From: Acidobacteriaceae bacterium KBS 146
Lineage (GTDB): Bacteria > Acidobacteriota > Terriglobia > Terriglobales > Acidobacteriaceae
NCBI GenBank assembly: GCA_000688615.1
Contig: JHVA01000001.1
Location: 3,596,001 to 3,660,000, forward strand
Direction of reading: 5' to 3'
DNA: 64,000 nt
Shown: positions 16,910 through 25,056 of the stretch, piece by piece
Layout: the number at the start of each line of letters is the position of its first letter
How positions within the stretch are numbered: the stretch's first letter is position 1
Position numbers and translations under genes: made by a program
Notes under the pieces: generated by a model
The model's database searches: none
Told to the model about the DNA's origin: nothing
What the model saw: only the letters and a program-made list of their open reading frames with translations

Positions 16910-18148
16910 TTATTCGAAACGTAGTGCTTCAATGGGATCAAGATAGGCAGCTTTGCGCGCTGGATAAAAGCCGAAGCCGATTCCGACAAGAGCGGAAAAT
17001 GCGACAGCCAGAGCAATTGCGCCAGGACTTACCACCGTCTGCCAACCGGCGACGTGGGAGATGAGGATCGAACTAACAATCCCAAGCAGCACACCGACAA
17101 CTCCTCCGCAGATCGATAACGTCGCGGCCTCTACGAGAAACTGAGTCAGGATGTCTTTCGTTTTTGCTCCGACTGCCTGGCGCAATCCAATTTCGCGTGT
17201 TCGCTCACGCACTGAAACCAGCATGATATTCATGATTCCGATGCCGCCGACGATGAGCGAGACCGACGCAACCGCAGCAAGCATGAGCGACATGATCCTG
17301 GAAGACATGGCTTGTGCCTTCAGAATCTCCTCCAGATTGCGCATCGAAAAATCGTCGTCCTCATTCACGAGCAGGTGGTGACGCTGGCGCAGCAGCAGCC
17401 GAGCCTCCTCCTGTGCCGCATCAATTCGATCGCTTGCAATCGCCTGCATTAAGATGGCGTCAACAGCGTCTGCATTGGCAGATTTAAAGCCAAGCACCTT
17501 TTGCTTTGCCGAAGAGATCGGCAGCAGAACGATGTCATCCTGATCCTGCCCGCTCGCCGATTGGCCTTTCGGCGTGAGAACGCCCTGGACCAGAAAGGGC
17601 ACCTGTTTAATGCGAATGATGGTTCCCACCGGGTCGGCGCCGCCGTAGAGCTTCTGTACTACGGTGGTACCCAGCAGAGCCACCTTGCTCGCTTTGTCAA
17701 CATCCTGCTGGGTAAACGGCTCTCCTTCCGCGATCGATACGTCCCTGATTTTTAAATAATCAGGAGTCGTGCCCAGAATAATCGTTCCCCAGTTATTGCC
17801 CTCGTACACGACAGAGACAGCTCCACGCACAGCGGGGGCGGCATAGCTGATGTCAGGACATTGCGCGCTCAACTCGCGCGCATCGGCGCGCGTCAAAGTC
17901 GTGGCGCTGCCGGTCCCGAGTTGCAGCCCTGAACTTGTGAGGCTTCCGGGAATGACGATCACCATATTGCTTCCAATGCTTGCAATCTGTGACTGAACGC
18001 GTTGGCTGGCCCCCGTTCCCACCGCAACGGTTGCGATTACCGCGGCTACACCGATCACAATTCCGAGCATCGTCAGCGCGCTACGCACACGGTTGGTTCT
18101 TAGCGCCGCTAAGGCCACGCGGACGGTAGAGATCCAATGCGACTTCAT
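16910..18148 (-). CDS. MacB-type ABC transporter permease (FtsX/MacB_PCD)
   Basis: The 412-residue protein has the MacB layout: an N-terminal membrane helix (RSALTMLGIVIGVAAVIATV), a periplasmic domain of about 220 residues (MacB_PCD), and three C-terminal helices (about 285-400) with the FtsX signature RTREIGLRQAVGAKTKDIL. In this family the pump transmits ATP-driven motion across the membrane to push substrates from the periplasm through MacA and a TolC-like channel. Unlike E. coli MacB the ATPase is a separate gene, which overlaps this one by four bases (ATGA), showing translational coupling. No outer-membrane partner is in the window. Substrate unknown. Confidence 0.93.
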   Translation of the reverse strand: MKSHWISTVRVALAALRTNRVRSALTMLGIVIGVAAVIATVAVGTGASQRVQSQIASIGSNMVIVIPGSLTSSGLQLGTGSATTLTRADARELSAQCPDISYAAPAVRGAVSVVYEGNNWGTIILGTTPDYLKIRDVSIAEGEPFTQQDVDKASKVALLGTTVVQKLYGGADPVGTIIRIKQVPFLVQGVLTPKGQSASGQDQDDIVLLPISSAKQKVLGFKSANADAVDAILMQAIASDRIDAAQEEARLLLRQRHHLLVNEDDDFSMRNLEEILKAQAMSSRIMSLMLAAVASVSLIVGGIGIMNIMLVSVRERTREIGLRQAVGAKTKDILTQFLVEAATLSICGGVVGVLLGIVSSILISHVAGWQTVVSPGAIALAVAFSALVGIGFGFYPARKAAYLDPIEALRFE

Positions 18149-18876
18149 ACCAGCTCCCGCTGCGCCGCAGCCGAGCTCGAAATCGAAGCGGGCCGAGTCT
18201 CATCCTGCACCAGTCTTCCATCACGAAACCGAATCACCCGATCGGCATAAGTGGCCACCTCGTCCGAGTGCGTAACGACGACAACAGTAATGGCGTGGTT
18301 TCGATTGAGGTCTCGGAAGATTGCCATGATCTCGTGGCTCGTCTTTGTATCCAGCGCTCCTGTGGGTTCGTCAGCCAGAATGATGCGCGGCTGATTGACG
18401 ATTGCCCGGGCGATCGCTACGCGCTGCTGCTGGCCCCCTGACAGCTGGCTGGGAAAACTCTGAAGCCGGTCGCCGAGACCAACGGCCTCAAGCGATCTCC
18501 TGGTCATCGCGTCGACATCCCCAACTACGCTATCGGAGTACAACAACGGCAGTTTGACATTCTCAGAGGCAGATACATGCGCGAGAAGGTTGAAGTTCTG
18601 AAAGACAAAGCCGATCTTGCGGTTTCTTATCTCCGCCAGCTCGTCACGCTGCATGTTCTCGACCGAAACGCCGTCGAGGAGATACTGTCCGGAGCTGGGG
18701 CGGTCGAGGCATCCGAGGATATTCATAAAGGTCGACTTCCCCGACCCCGATGGGCCCATGATCGCAACAAAGGAGCCTTGCTCGATCGTTGTCGTGACAT
18801 CGGAAAGCGCATTCACAACGACCTCTCCCAGGCTGTAGGACTTGCTCAAATGGCGCACATCGATGAGAGGGATCAT
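18145..18876 (-). CDS. MacB/LolD-type ABC transporter ATPase
   Basis: The 243-residue protein is a complete ABC ATPase of the LolD/MacB class: Walker A GPSGSGKST (about residues 40-48), Q-loop FVFQNFNLL, signature LSGGQQQRVAIARAI, Walker B IILADEPTGALD, and the switch His in VVVTHSDEVA. It powers the permease encoded next. It starts 11 bp after macA and its stop overlaps the permease start, so the three genes form one operon. The last 20 residues (TRPASISSSAAAQRELV) are a non-conserved tail. Confidence 0.95.
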   Translation of the reverse strand: MIPLIDVRHLSKSYSLGEVVVNALSDVTTTIEQGSFVAIMGPSGSGKSTFMNILGCLDRPSSGQYLLDGVSVENMQRDELAEIRNRKIGFVFQNFNLLAHVSASENVKLPLLYSDSVVGDVDAMTRRSLEAVGLGDRLQSFPSQLSGGQQQRVAIARAIVNQPRIILADEPTGALDTKTSHEIMAIFRDLNRNHAITVVVVTHSDEVATYADRVIRFRDGRLVQDETRPASISSSAAAQRELV

Positions 18877-18887
18877 GATCTTCGGGC

Positions 18888-20384
18888 TTAGGTGCCAGGC
18901 AGCCGGCGAGAGGGAGGCGGTGTAGATGGCGCTTGCTTCGAGCGGGCCACTCGAAGAATGACGGTGTCGCCCTCCTTAAGAGAAGGAGAGGTCGCGGCTG
19001 TGAACTTGCCATCGGTAATGCCTGTTGCAACCGGCACAGCAGAGACGTTCGATGCTGACAGCAGATAGATTTGTTGTCCTTCTACCGCCTTGGGAGCTGT
19101 CGTCTTGATCTTGGATAGTAGTTCGGCGCTGGGCCTGAAACGCAAAGCGGCATTCGGAACTTTGAGTACATTCTCCTCTCGCTGAGTCAGCACCGTCACC
19201 TTTGCCGTCATTCCCGGGAAGAGCTTCAGATCAGGGTTCGCCACAGTGATGACGACGTCGTACGTGACGACGTTCTGAGCATTGATGGGTGCTCGTCTCA
19301 CGTCAGCCACGGTGCCTCGAAAAGTCATCTCCGGGTACGCATCCACTGTAAAGACGGCGGCCTGACCGGAGCGGATGGTGCCTACGTCGGCTTCGTCGAC
19401 GTTTGTGTCTACTTGCATCTTGGTGAGGTCTTCCCCGATGTCGAAGAGGTCGGGAGCTTGGAAGGAGGCAGCGACGGTCTGGCCAACGTCAAAGTGGCGC
19501 GCAATGACCGTGCCGGAGACGGGAGCGACGATTCGCGTGTGATCCAGGTTGATCTGGGCCTGAGCCAGGTTGGCCTTGGCCTGCCGCAACTGTGCTGCTG
19601 CTGCACTCAGCTGGGCCTGCGCGGCGACAGACTGCGCTTTAAGGGATTGGATATTTTTCGTCGACGCATCAATCTGAGCTCTATCCGATTCAAGCTGAGC
19701 CTGTGCCGCATCGAAGGCCGCCTTCGTTGTGTCGTGATCCTGGGACGAGACGACGCCCTGCTGGAAGAGTCCTTCAGAGCGACGCCACTGTTCCTGAAGA
19801 TTTGTGAAGGTAGCGTGGTCCTTCATCTCAACTGCCATCAGGCTCTTTTTATTTGCAAAAGCTCCGTCAATGTCGGAGACCGCTTTAAGCAGTTGAGCAT
19901 TCGCTGTGGCGGTGGCCGCCTCAAACTGCTCGACGGACGCCGATGCTGCGTCTACCTGAGCCTGGAAGATCGCTGGATCAATCTCAGCGATCAGTTGCCC
20001 TTTCTGGACCTTTGTATTGAAGTCCGCGTAAAGAGCCTTGATGTTGCCGGAAACCTGACTCCCAACCTGAACATTCACAACAGGATTAAGATTGCCGGTC
20101 GCGGTAATAAATGCCTGGATCGAGCCACGCTCGATGTTTGCCGTCTCAAAGGCCGCGGCGTTTTGAGAGCTCGAGTGTTTTTTGAGGAGAAAACCTGTAA
20201 CAGCAAGCAAAGCCACGCACAGAACAGCGAGCCAAATCTTCACCGAGCTCTTTATTTTGCGAGGTGTGCGAGGCGCTGAAATAAGCTCCTGCGGCTTTGT
20301 TACGACCAGCTCAAGGGGAGGCATATCAGGTGGAGCGATTTTGTTATACGGGGCCTGATCCGGAACCTGATTTTTACTCCCCAT
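18888..20384 (-). CDS. MacA-like periplasmic adaptor (HlyD/RND-type membrane fusion protein)
   Basis: I place the start at 20384 (MGSKNQVPDQ), where GGGAG stands eight bases upstream; a GTG/ATG pair at 20402/20399 is in frame. The 498-residue protein has one N-terminal membrane helix (SSVKIWLAVLCVALLAVTGF, about residues 50-68), a lipoyl-like half motif NPVVNVQVGSQVSGNI, a long coiled coil (about 150-300) rich in Ala and Gln, the second half motif LDHTRIVAPVSGTVIARHFD, a beta-barrel and a membrane-proximal domain. Adaptors of this type link the MacB-type pump to an outer-membrane duct. It is the first gene of the operon with the ATPase and permease. Confidence 0.93.
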   Translation of the reverse strand: MGSKNQVPDQAPYNKIAPPDMPPLELVVTKPQELISAPRTPRKIKSSVKIWLAVLCVALLAVTGFLLKKHSSSQNAAAFETANIERGSIQAFITATGNLNPVVNVQVGSQVSGNIKALYADFNTKVQKGQLIAEIDPAIFQAQVDAASASVEQFEAATATANAQLLKAVSDIDGAFANKKSLMAVEMKDHATFTNLQEQWRRSEGLFQQGVVSSQDHDTTKAAFDAAQAQLESDRAQIDASTKNIQSLKAQSVAAQAQLSAAAAQLRQAKANLAQAQINLDHTRIVAPVSGTVIARHFDVGQTVAASFQAPDLFDIGEDLTKMQVDTNVDEADVGTIRSGQAAVFTVDAYPEMTFRGTVADVRRAPINAQNVVTYDVVITVANPDLKLFPGMTAKVTVLTQREENVLKVPNAALRFRPSAELLSKIKTTAPKAVEGQQIYLLSASNVSAVPVATGITDGKFTAATSPSLKEGDTVILRVARSKQAPSTPPPSRRLPGT

Positions 20385-20616
20385 CGCAATTACTCCCATC
20401 ACATAGCTCGATTATGGGACGGGATCTGCCCTGGGGGTGTGATGGCCATCACCGAGGTCGTCTGCAGGGCGACGGGAGCGTCACTTCCGGTGTGACATCC
20501 CTCGTAGTTTTCTGTGACTTAGAGAGCAAGAGGAACCCGCCACAGGCGATTCGACCGGGCGACTTTCTCTCTCTTTTTATCGGGGCAGATGGGGCTGGTT
20601 CCTTGCCAGGTATAAC

Positions 20617-21402
20617 TTACTTGATAACACCGCGCTGGCTGCGTGCGATAAAGTCGGCGAGATAAGCCACTTTATCTCCAAACTCTCCGGATGCGATCTT
20701 TTCACGAATAGCGGCGAGGGCCTCGCTGGTGTTCATCTTGGACGCCTGGAGCAGACGGTAGGCGGCCCGCAGCTGCTTGATCTCTTCCGGTGTAAAGCCC
20801 CTTCGCTCCAACCCGACTTTATTGATCCCGTAGGCGTGGTTATTGCGTTCGATGCTGGTCAGAGAGTAAGGAAGTACGTCCTGCGTGATCGTGGTTCCGC
20901 CGCCGATATAAGCATGGGTTCCGATGGTGCAGAACTGATGGATCGGATTCAATGCACCGACGACAGCATGGTCTTCAACGATGACATGACCCGCGAGGGT
21001 AGCTCCGTTGGCAAGGATGCAGCCATCGCCGATTACGGAATCGTGGCCGATGTGGGTGTACGCCATGATCAGGCATCCGGAGCCGATGCGGGTGACGCCC
21101 CCTCCACCGGAGGTTCCGCGCGAAATGGTGACGTACTCGCGAATATCATTTTTGTCGCCGACGACGAGCTGGGTCGGCTCACCCTTGTACTTCAGGTCCT
21201 GAGGCGCAATACCGAGGCAGGCGAAGGAAAAGATGCGGTTGTCGTCGCCCATGGTGAGATGTCCGTCGAGGACCACATGGGAGATCAGCTGGCAGCGCTC
21301 GCCCAGCACGACGTCTGCACCGATCGTGCAGTACGGGCCGATCATGCAGCTTTCAGGGATAGTCGCTCCCTCTGCGACGATCGCTGTGGGATGAATGCTC
21401 AC
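20617..21402 (-). CDS. lpxA: UDP-N-acetylglucosamine acyltransferase LpxA
   Basis: I set the start at GTG 21402 because it overlaps the fabZ stop (GTGA) and gives 261 residues, the normal LpxA length; longer in-frame extensions would run inside fabZ. The protein shows left-handed beta-helix hexapeptide repeats and the LpxA signatures AYTHIGHDSVIGDGCILANG, with the catalytic His at about residue 120, and GALNPIHQFCTIG. The C-terminal helices include VGLERRGFTPEEI. LpxA transfers a 3-hydroxyacyl chain from acyl carrier protein to UDP-GlcNAc, the first step of lipid A synthesis. Coupled translation with fabZ fits competition for the same hydroxyacyl-ACP pool. Confidence 0.97.
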   Translation of the reverse strand: MSIHPTAIVAEGATIPESCMIGPYCTIGADVVLGERCQLISHVVLDGHLTMGDDNRIFSFACLGIAPQDLKYKGEPTQLVVGDKNDIREYVTISRGTSGGGGVTRIGSGCLIMAYTHIGHDSVIGDGCILANGATLAGHVIVEDHAVVGALNPIHQFCTIGTHAYIGGGTTITQDVLPYSLTSIERNNHAYGINKVGLERRGFTPEEIKQLRAAYRLLQASKMNTSEALAAIREKIASGEFGDKVAYLADFIARSQRGVIK

Positions 21403-21926
21403 TCGGACTTTGCCTCGGGCTTTTTGGCGGTTCGCGGTACCAGAGCGCACATCACAGTCGCTTCGCAGACGACCTTGCCATCGACGGTGGCGGTTCCATG
21501 CATCCGGACGGCGGTCGAGCGCCAGTTCAGGACCTTGACCTCGATCCGTACCTGATCGCCGGGAACGACTGGCTTGCGGAACTTCGCGCTATCGATTCCG
21601 GTAAAGACCATGAGCTTGTTGTCGCGGTCGGGAATCTCGGTCAGCAGCAGGGCTCCGCCTGCCTGTGCGATGGCTTCCACCATCAGCACGCCGGGCATGA
21701 TGGGATAGTCAGGAAAGTGCCCCTGAAACTGCGGCTCGTTCAACGAGACGTTCTTGATGGCCACGATCCGCTGTTTGGGCTCGATCTCGACGACACGATC
21801 GATCAACAGAAAAGGATATCGATGGGGGAGGATGGACATGATCTCGAGAATGTCCATGGTCTGCTTGGTTTCGGGCGTCTCGGGCCCCGAAGGCGACACT
21901 CGATGGTTTTCTGTCAATTCACTCAT
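21399..21926 (-). CDS. fabZ: 3-hydroxyacyl-ACP dehydratase FabZ
   Basis: The start MSELTENHRV at 21926 gives 175 residues; an upstream ATG (21986) would add an unusual hydrophobic extension. The hot-dog fold is clear: ILPHRYPFLLIDRVVEIEP, the catalytic segment GHFPDYPIMPGVLMVEAIAQ with active-site His and Glu, and a C-terminal FRKPVVPGDQVRIEV. About 25 residues at the N-terminus and the tail RTAKKPEAKSE are extra to the core. FabZ removes water from 3-hydroxyacyl-ACP in fatty-acid elongation. Its stop overlaps the lpxA start, giving the frequent fabZ-lpxA order. A TATACT box 11 bases before the ATG hints at a very short leader. Confidence 0.96.
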   Translation of the reverse strand: MSELTENHRVSPSGPETPETKQTMDILEIMSILPHRYPFLLIDRVVEIEPKQRIVAIKNVSLNEPQFQGHFPDYPIMPGVLMVEAIAQAGGALLLTEIPDRDNKLMVFTGIDSAKFRKPVVPGDQVRIEVKVLNWRSTAVRMHGTATVDGKVVCEATVMCALVPRTAKKPEAKSE

Positions 21927-21995
21927 GGCAGACCTGAGTATAAACCGCCAGATGGGACGGTTGATCTGGATAACCACCAAAACCATGAATAGCGG

Positions 21996-22847
21996 TTACT
22001 TCTTTTTGAGCAAAAGATCGGGGTTAAACAGGTCGGGAGAGAGTCCCTGGTTATAGACCACGCGCGTCACAAACCGCTGATTTACCATGTCGCCATTGCG
22101 GTAACGTGTGATGTTGTAAGGCGTAGGGATCCCCTGGACCGTGTGATAGTCGTCGTAGGTCTCGGCCTCTTCATCAAAGTCGTTGAAGGTCTCGTTCCTC
22201 CATTTGAAGGCCCGCCGGAGGGGAAGGTGCGAGGAGGCGTCGAGCTCGAGGGTGACCGCGTCGTTGTTGGCGCTGAGGATGGTGACCTTATCGGCGATGC
22301 GGCGCTCGACCATGGTGCTTCCTTCCGAAAGAATCATCACGCCGGGAGCCTTGATCCACTTCTCGACGACACTCTCGATGGAATGGTCCTGACGGCGGTA
22401 GTAGTCGGCGACCTGGTCCTTGGGAAGGGTGGTTCGGCCTTTATAGGTGACCTCGTAGCCGTTGCCCCCGGTCCAGACCTGAACGACATCGATCTTCTTT
22501 CCGGGGAGGATCATGCTTTTGTCGGTAAGGAAGCCGATGCGTTCGGCTCCTCCCTGGGTCGCATCGGGGAATCTTCGCCAGCCGGTGTAGTCGATGACAG
22601 TGCCGTTCGGGGCTCCACGGTAAAAGGCGGCGGTCCGTCCGGAGACCTGAAGGTCCTTACGAGTCCTCCAGGCTTCACCACCGAGTGCCTCGACCATTTG
22701 ATCGATCAGCTTCTTTCCGAGCTGCTCCTGGGACAAGCCCTTTGGATCAGAGGGGTCTGCGCTTGGAATGGCGCTTGCCTGTGCCATCGCAGAGCGCACG
22801 GGAACAGCGAATCCAAGAATGAGGACCAAGGCAAGAAAAGACTTCAT
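21996..22847 (-). CDS. Exported LolA-like (outer-membrane lipoprotein-sorting-like) protein
   Basis: The 283-residue protein has a signal peptide (MKSFLALVLILGFAVPVRSA, then MAQ). The mature part has the pattern of acidobacterial proteins with a LolA/LppX-like beta fold: IDQMVEALGGEAWRTRKDLQ near the start, ERIGFLTDKSMILPGKKIDV, and closing strands with YDDYHTVQGIPTPYNITRYR. Such proteins may bind lipids in the periplasm; no binding residues can be pointed out and the family call is by overall pattern. It lies 69 bp upstream of fabZ on the same strand and 24 bp after the SDR gene, so the four genes from 23675 to 20617 may be one unit. Confidence 0.7.
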   Translation of the reverse strand: MKSFLALVLILGFAVPVRSAMAQASAIPSADPSDPKGLSQEQLGKKLIDQMVEALGGEAWRTRKDLQVSGRTAAFYRGAPNGTVIDYTGWRRFPDATQGGAERIGFLTDKSMILPGKKIDVVQVWTGGNGYEVTYKGRTTLPKDQVADYYRRQDHSIESVVEKWIKAPGVMILSEGSTMVERRIADKVTILSANNDAVTLELDASSHLPLRRAFKWRNETFNDFDEEAETYDDYHTVQGIPTPYNITRYRNGDMVNQRFVTRVVYNQGLSPDLFNPDLLLKKK

Positions 22848-22871
22848 CTATCTCTCCAATCAACGCAATAG

Positions 22872-23675
22872 CTATCCAACCAGTACGGCCCCACCGTTGA
22901 CGTTGAATATCTCACCAGAGATAAACCCTGCCAGAGGGGTGCACAAGAACAGAATGGGGCCGGCGATCTCCTCCACCCTGGCGGGGCGGCCCAGGGGAAT
23001 AGTGGCCAGCACCTTTTTGGACGTCTCGGGATGGCTCAGGGCAGCGGAGGACATTTCAGTATCGACCCATCCGGGGGCGACACAATTGCAATAGATGCCG
23101 TCCGTTGCCAGTTCACTGGAGAGGCTTTTGGTCATGCTGACCAAGGCGCCTTTGCTTGCGGCGTAGTCGGTGTGGAAGGCCTCCCCGCGCTGGGCGGCGG
23201 TCGATGCGACCAGGACGATGTGTCCGCGGACGCGATCGCGAAGGTCCTGCTGCTTCATCTGGCTGACGGCCGCCCGTAAGAGTCCGAAGGTGCTGTCGAG
23301 ATTGATGCCGAGTGTGGAGCGCCACTGCGCATCACTCATCGAGTCGATCGGAATGTCATGCGGAGGCCAGACGCCGTGATTGACGACGAGGCAGTCGAGT
23401 CGTCCGAAGGCTTCGACCGCGGCACGGACGAGGGCGCTGCCGTCGGACGGAGAAGCCAGTTCCTGACAGGCGGCCCTGCAAATTGCCTCTCCCCCGCATT
23501 CCGTCATAAGTTGTCTGGCCTGAGCTTCCGCAGAGCGGTAATTGAAGAAGACATTTGCACCTGCCTGACAAAACATACGAACGGTCGCGGCTCCGATCCC
23601 CCGGGAACCGCCTGTAATCAGGGCGGTGCGGCCGGCGAGTGAGAGTGCGATACCGTTTTCGGTCACATTTTTCAT
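22872..23675 (-). CDS. Short-chain dehydrogenase/reductase (FabG-like)
   Basis: The 267-residue protein is a classical SDR: cofactor motif TGGSRGIG (about residues 20-27), NHG in place of the usual NNAG (VVNHGVW), catalytic Ser in VLVASTAAQ, and YAASK (Tyr and Lys of the active site). FNYRSAEAQA after strand 2 suggests NADP(H) preference. The end SGEIFNVNGGAVL is typical of FabG-like enzymes. Its substrate is unknown; its position at the head of the LolA-like/fabZ/lpxA series would fit lipid metabolism but is not proof. The gene is divergent from the DoxX-like gene. Confidence 0.9.
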   Translation of the reverse strand: MKNVTENGIALSLAGRTALITGGSRGIGAATVRMFCQAGANVFFNYRSAEAQARQLMTECGGEAICRAACQELASPSDGSALVRAAVEAFGRLDCLVVNHGVWPPHDIPIDSMSDAQWRSTLGINLDSTFGLLRAAVSQMKQQDLRDRVRGHIVLVASTAAQRGEAFHTDYAASKGALVSMTKSLSSELATDGIYCNCVAPGWVDTEMSSAALSHPETSKKVLATIPLGRPARVEEIAGPILFLCTPLAGFISGEIFNVNGGAVLVG

Positions 23676-23763
23676 ATGCTGACGCTACCGAACTCCATTA
23701 TGATGGTGCAACTCTAACGGATCGCCTGCACGCAGTTCAGTTCACCGAAAAGGAGAATTGCTC

Positions 23764-24177
23764 GTGAAGATCGCCGTCCTCATTGCCCGGATCCTGCTCG
23801 GTTTGGTGTTCACCATTTTGGGGATGAACACATTCCTTCATTTTTTCCCGATGCCTCCACCGCCGGGTGATGCCGGTGTCTTCGCAGGTCTCTTATTCAA
23901 GTACGGCTGGCTTGCCTTTATAGCCATTCTTTACATTGTGGCGGGGATCCTGTTGCTGCTTGGGCGTTACATTGGGGTAGCTCTCACCATACTGGGGCCC
24001 ATTATCGTGGTGATCCTGCTCTTCCATATCACGATGAATCCCCAGGGAATTGGCCTGGCGTTGTTTGTGGCCTTGCTGGAGGTGTTTTTGATCTATGCGC
24101 ACTGGCATCATTTTGGCCCGGTGCTGAATGGGAATCAGAACCACATTAATAATTCGGCTAACTCTCACTCGAGATAG
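23764..24177 (+). CDS. DoxX-like small integral membrane protein
   Basis: The start is set at GTG 23764, eight bases after AGGAG; a TTG at 23758 would be too close. The 137-residue protein has four hydrophobic helices: IAVLIARILLGLVFTILGMN, WLAFIAILYIVAGILLLLGR, VALTILGPIIVVILLFHITM and GIGLALFVALLEVFLIYAHW. This is the DoxX/DUF4267-like four-helix layout with the common FLHFFPMPPPP loop after helix 1. DoxX-like proteins are inner-membrane proteins of mostly unknown role. The hydrophilic tail (NGNQNHINNSANSHSR) is low complexity. It faces the MmcQ gene. Confidence 0.75.
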   Translation: MKIAVLIARILLGLVFTILGMNTFLHFFPMPPPPGDAGVFAGLLFKYGWLAFIAILYIVAGILLLLGRYIGVALTILGPIIVVILLFHITMNPQGIGLALFVALLEVFLIYAHWHHFGPVLNGNQNHINNSANSHSR

Positions 24178-24189
24178 TCTGCAGGTCTT

Positions 24190-24621
24190 TCAGGTTGAGA
24201 TTTTTGCCGCAAGCGCCGCTCTCTTCTGTGAAATCATCCGTTTCTGTTCCCGAATAGGAAGCGCGAGGATATCGCGCGTTTTCCGGGAAAGTCTGGATGC
24301 AACAAGCTGATGAGCTGTGGTGAGCTGCTGATTCCACTGCGCAGAACGAAAGACGTCCCAGCGCTCGATGGCAACCCAATAAGCTCGTGCGAGATAGGGT
24401 GCAGGGAATACCCCTTCACACTCGAGCAAGTCTGCATAATTCTCTTTTCCGGCGCAAAAGGAGATAACGGCGCGGCGGGTTCCCTCAAGGTTCGCTACCG
24501 CAAACATCTTTCCTCCGATTGCCTTGTCTCCTACCCAGAAGACAAGATTCTCTCCCCACTGCATGGTTTCGACCACATTGGGCAGTTTCAGGAGGAGTTT
24601 GCGGATCTGCTCAACATCCAT
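24190..24621 (-). CDS. MmcQ/YjbR family DNA-binding-like protein
   Basis: The start MDVEQIRKLL at 24621 gives 143 residues; an upstream ATG at 24660 has no support. The family pattern is plain: LLLKLPNVVETMQWGENLVFWVGDKAIGGKMFAV, followed by a region with CEGVFPAPYLARAYWVAIER. YjbR/MmcQ proteins have a CyaY-like fold and are often annotated as DNA-binding, though their role is not settled. A TATACT box lies seven to eight bases before the ATG, so the mRNA could be nearly leaderless. The C-terminal Lys/Arg-rich helix (LSRKTRDILALPIREQKRMI) is an extension typical of acidobacterial members. Confidence 0.85.
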   Translation of the reverse strand: MDVEQIRKLLLKLPNVVETMQWGENLVFWVGDKAIGGKMFAVANLEGTRRAVISFCAGKENYADLLECEGVFPAPYLARAYWVAIERWDVFRSAQWNQQLTTAHQLVASRLSRKTRDILALPIREQKRMISQKRAALAAKIST

Positions 24622-25056
24622 GCGTCTGAGTATAAGCAGAGTCCTTAGCCGCGAAGGCAATCATTTCGTCGCCTTTGGATTGGGCTTTCCTTGTTTTTGG
24701 AGTTTGGAGACTGCTGCGGCTTTTTGTGTCGCGCCGGGTCTTCGCTGTGTGGGGACCGGGGACCGCTTCGCAACTGCCTTTCGCCCCGGGACGTTTGCCT
24801 GGCGTGGGTTCGAACCCTGGCCAGCAACGATTGTTTTTTCTGGCGCTGGCGCGTTTCACGTTCTTTTTTGGGTGGGCTTTCGCCGTTTTGTGTGCCGTTG
24901 CCACAGTTATAAGAAGCAGATTGTTGTCTTTGGGAGGTCTCGCCGCATTCTCTCCTCTCTTTATCCATCTCACTCCTGATCACGACCTTGGCTTCATCTT
25001 TTTATGCAGCAGGTATAGTGTCTTTGCCGCATGTCCCTCTTCAGGAGTGCCCTTCA
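24622..25056. other. Gap with overlapping open frames of uncertain value
   Basis: Between the MmcQ and pectinesterase starts are two minus-strand frames (24611-24973 and 24645-24983) and one plus-strand frame (24675-25244). The first would encode a 120-residue Lys/Ala/Pro-rich protein from a GTG; the second has AGGAG before MDKERRECGE. None has a recognisable domain, and they overlap each other almost entirely. A basic disordered protein is possible but not supported enough to call. The promoters of both flanking genes must lie here. Confidence 0.35.

Noticed and set aside
24800..24840. GGTTCGAACCC, which looks like a tRNA T-arm
   Set aside because: Stem pairs around the loop do not form properly on either strand, and no acceptor stem, anticodon arm or CCA is found at the right distances.
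24611..24983. Two overlapping minus-strand frames upstream of the MmcQ gene, one Lys/Ala-rich
   Set aside because: They overlap in different frames, one needs a GTG without a spaced ribosome-binding site, and neither has a recognisable domain; a small basic protein remains possible.
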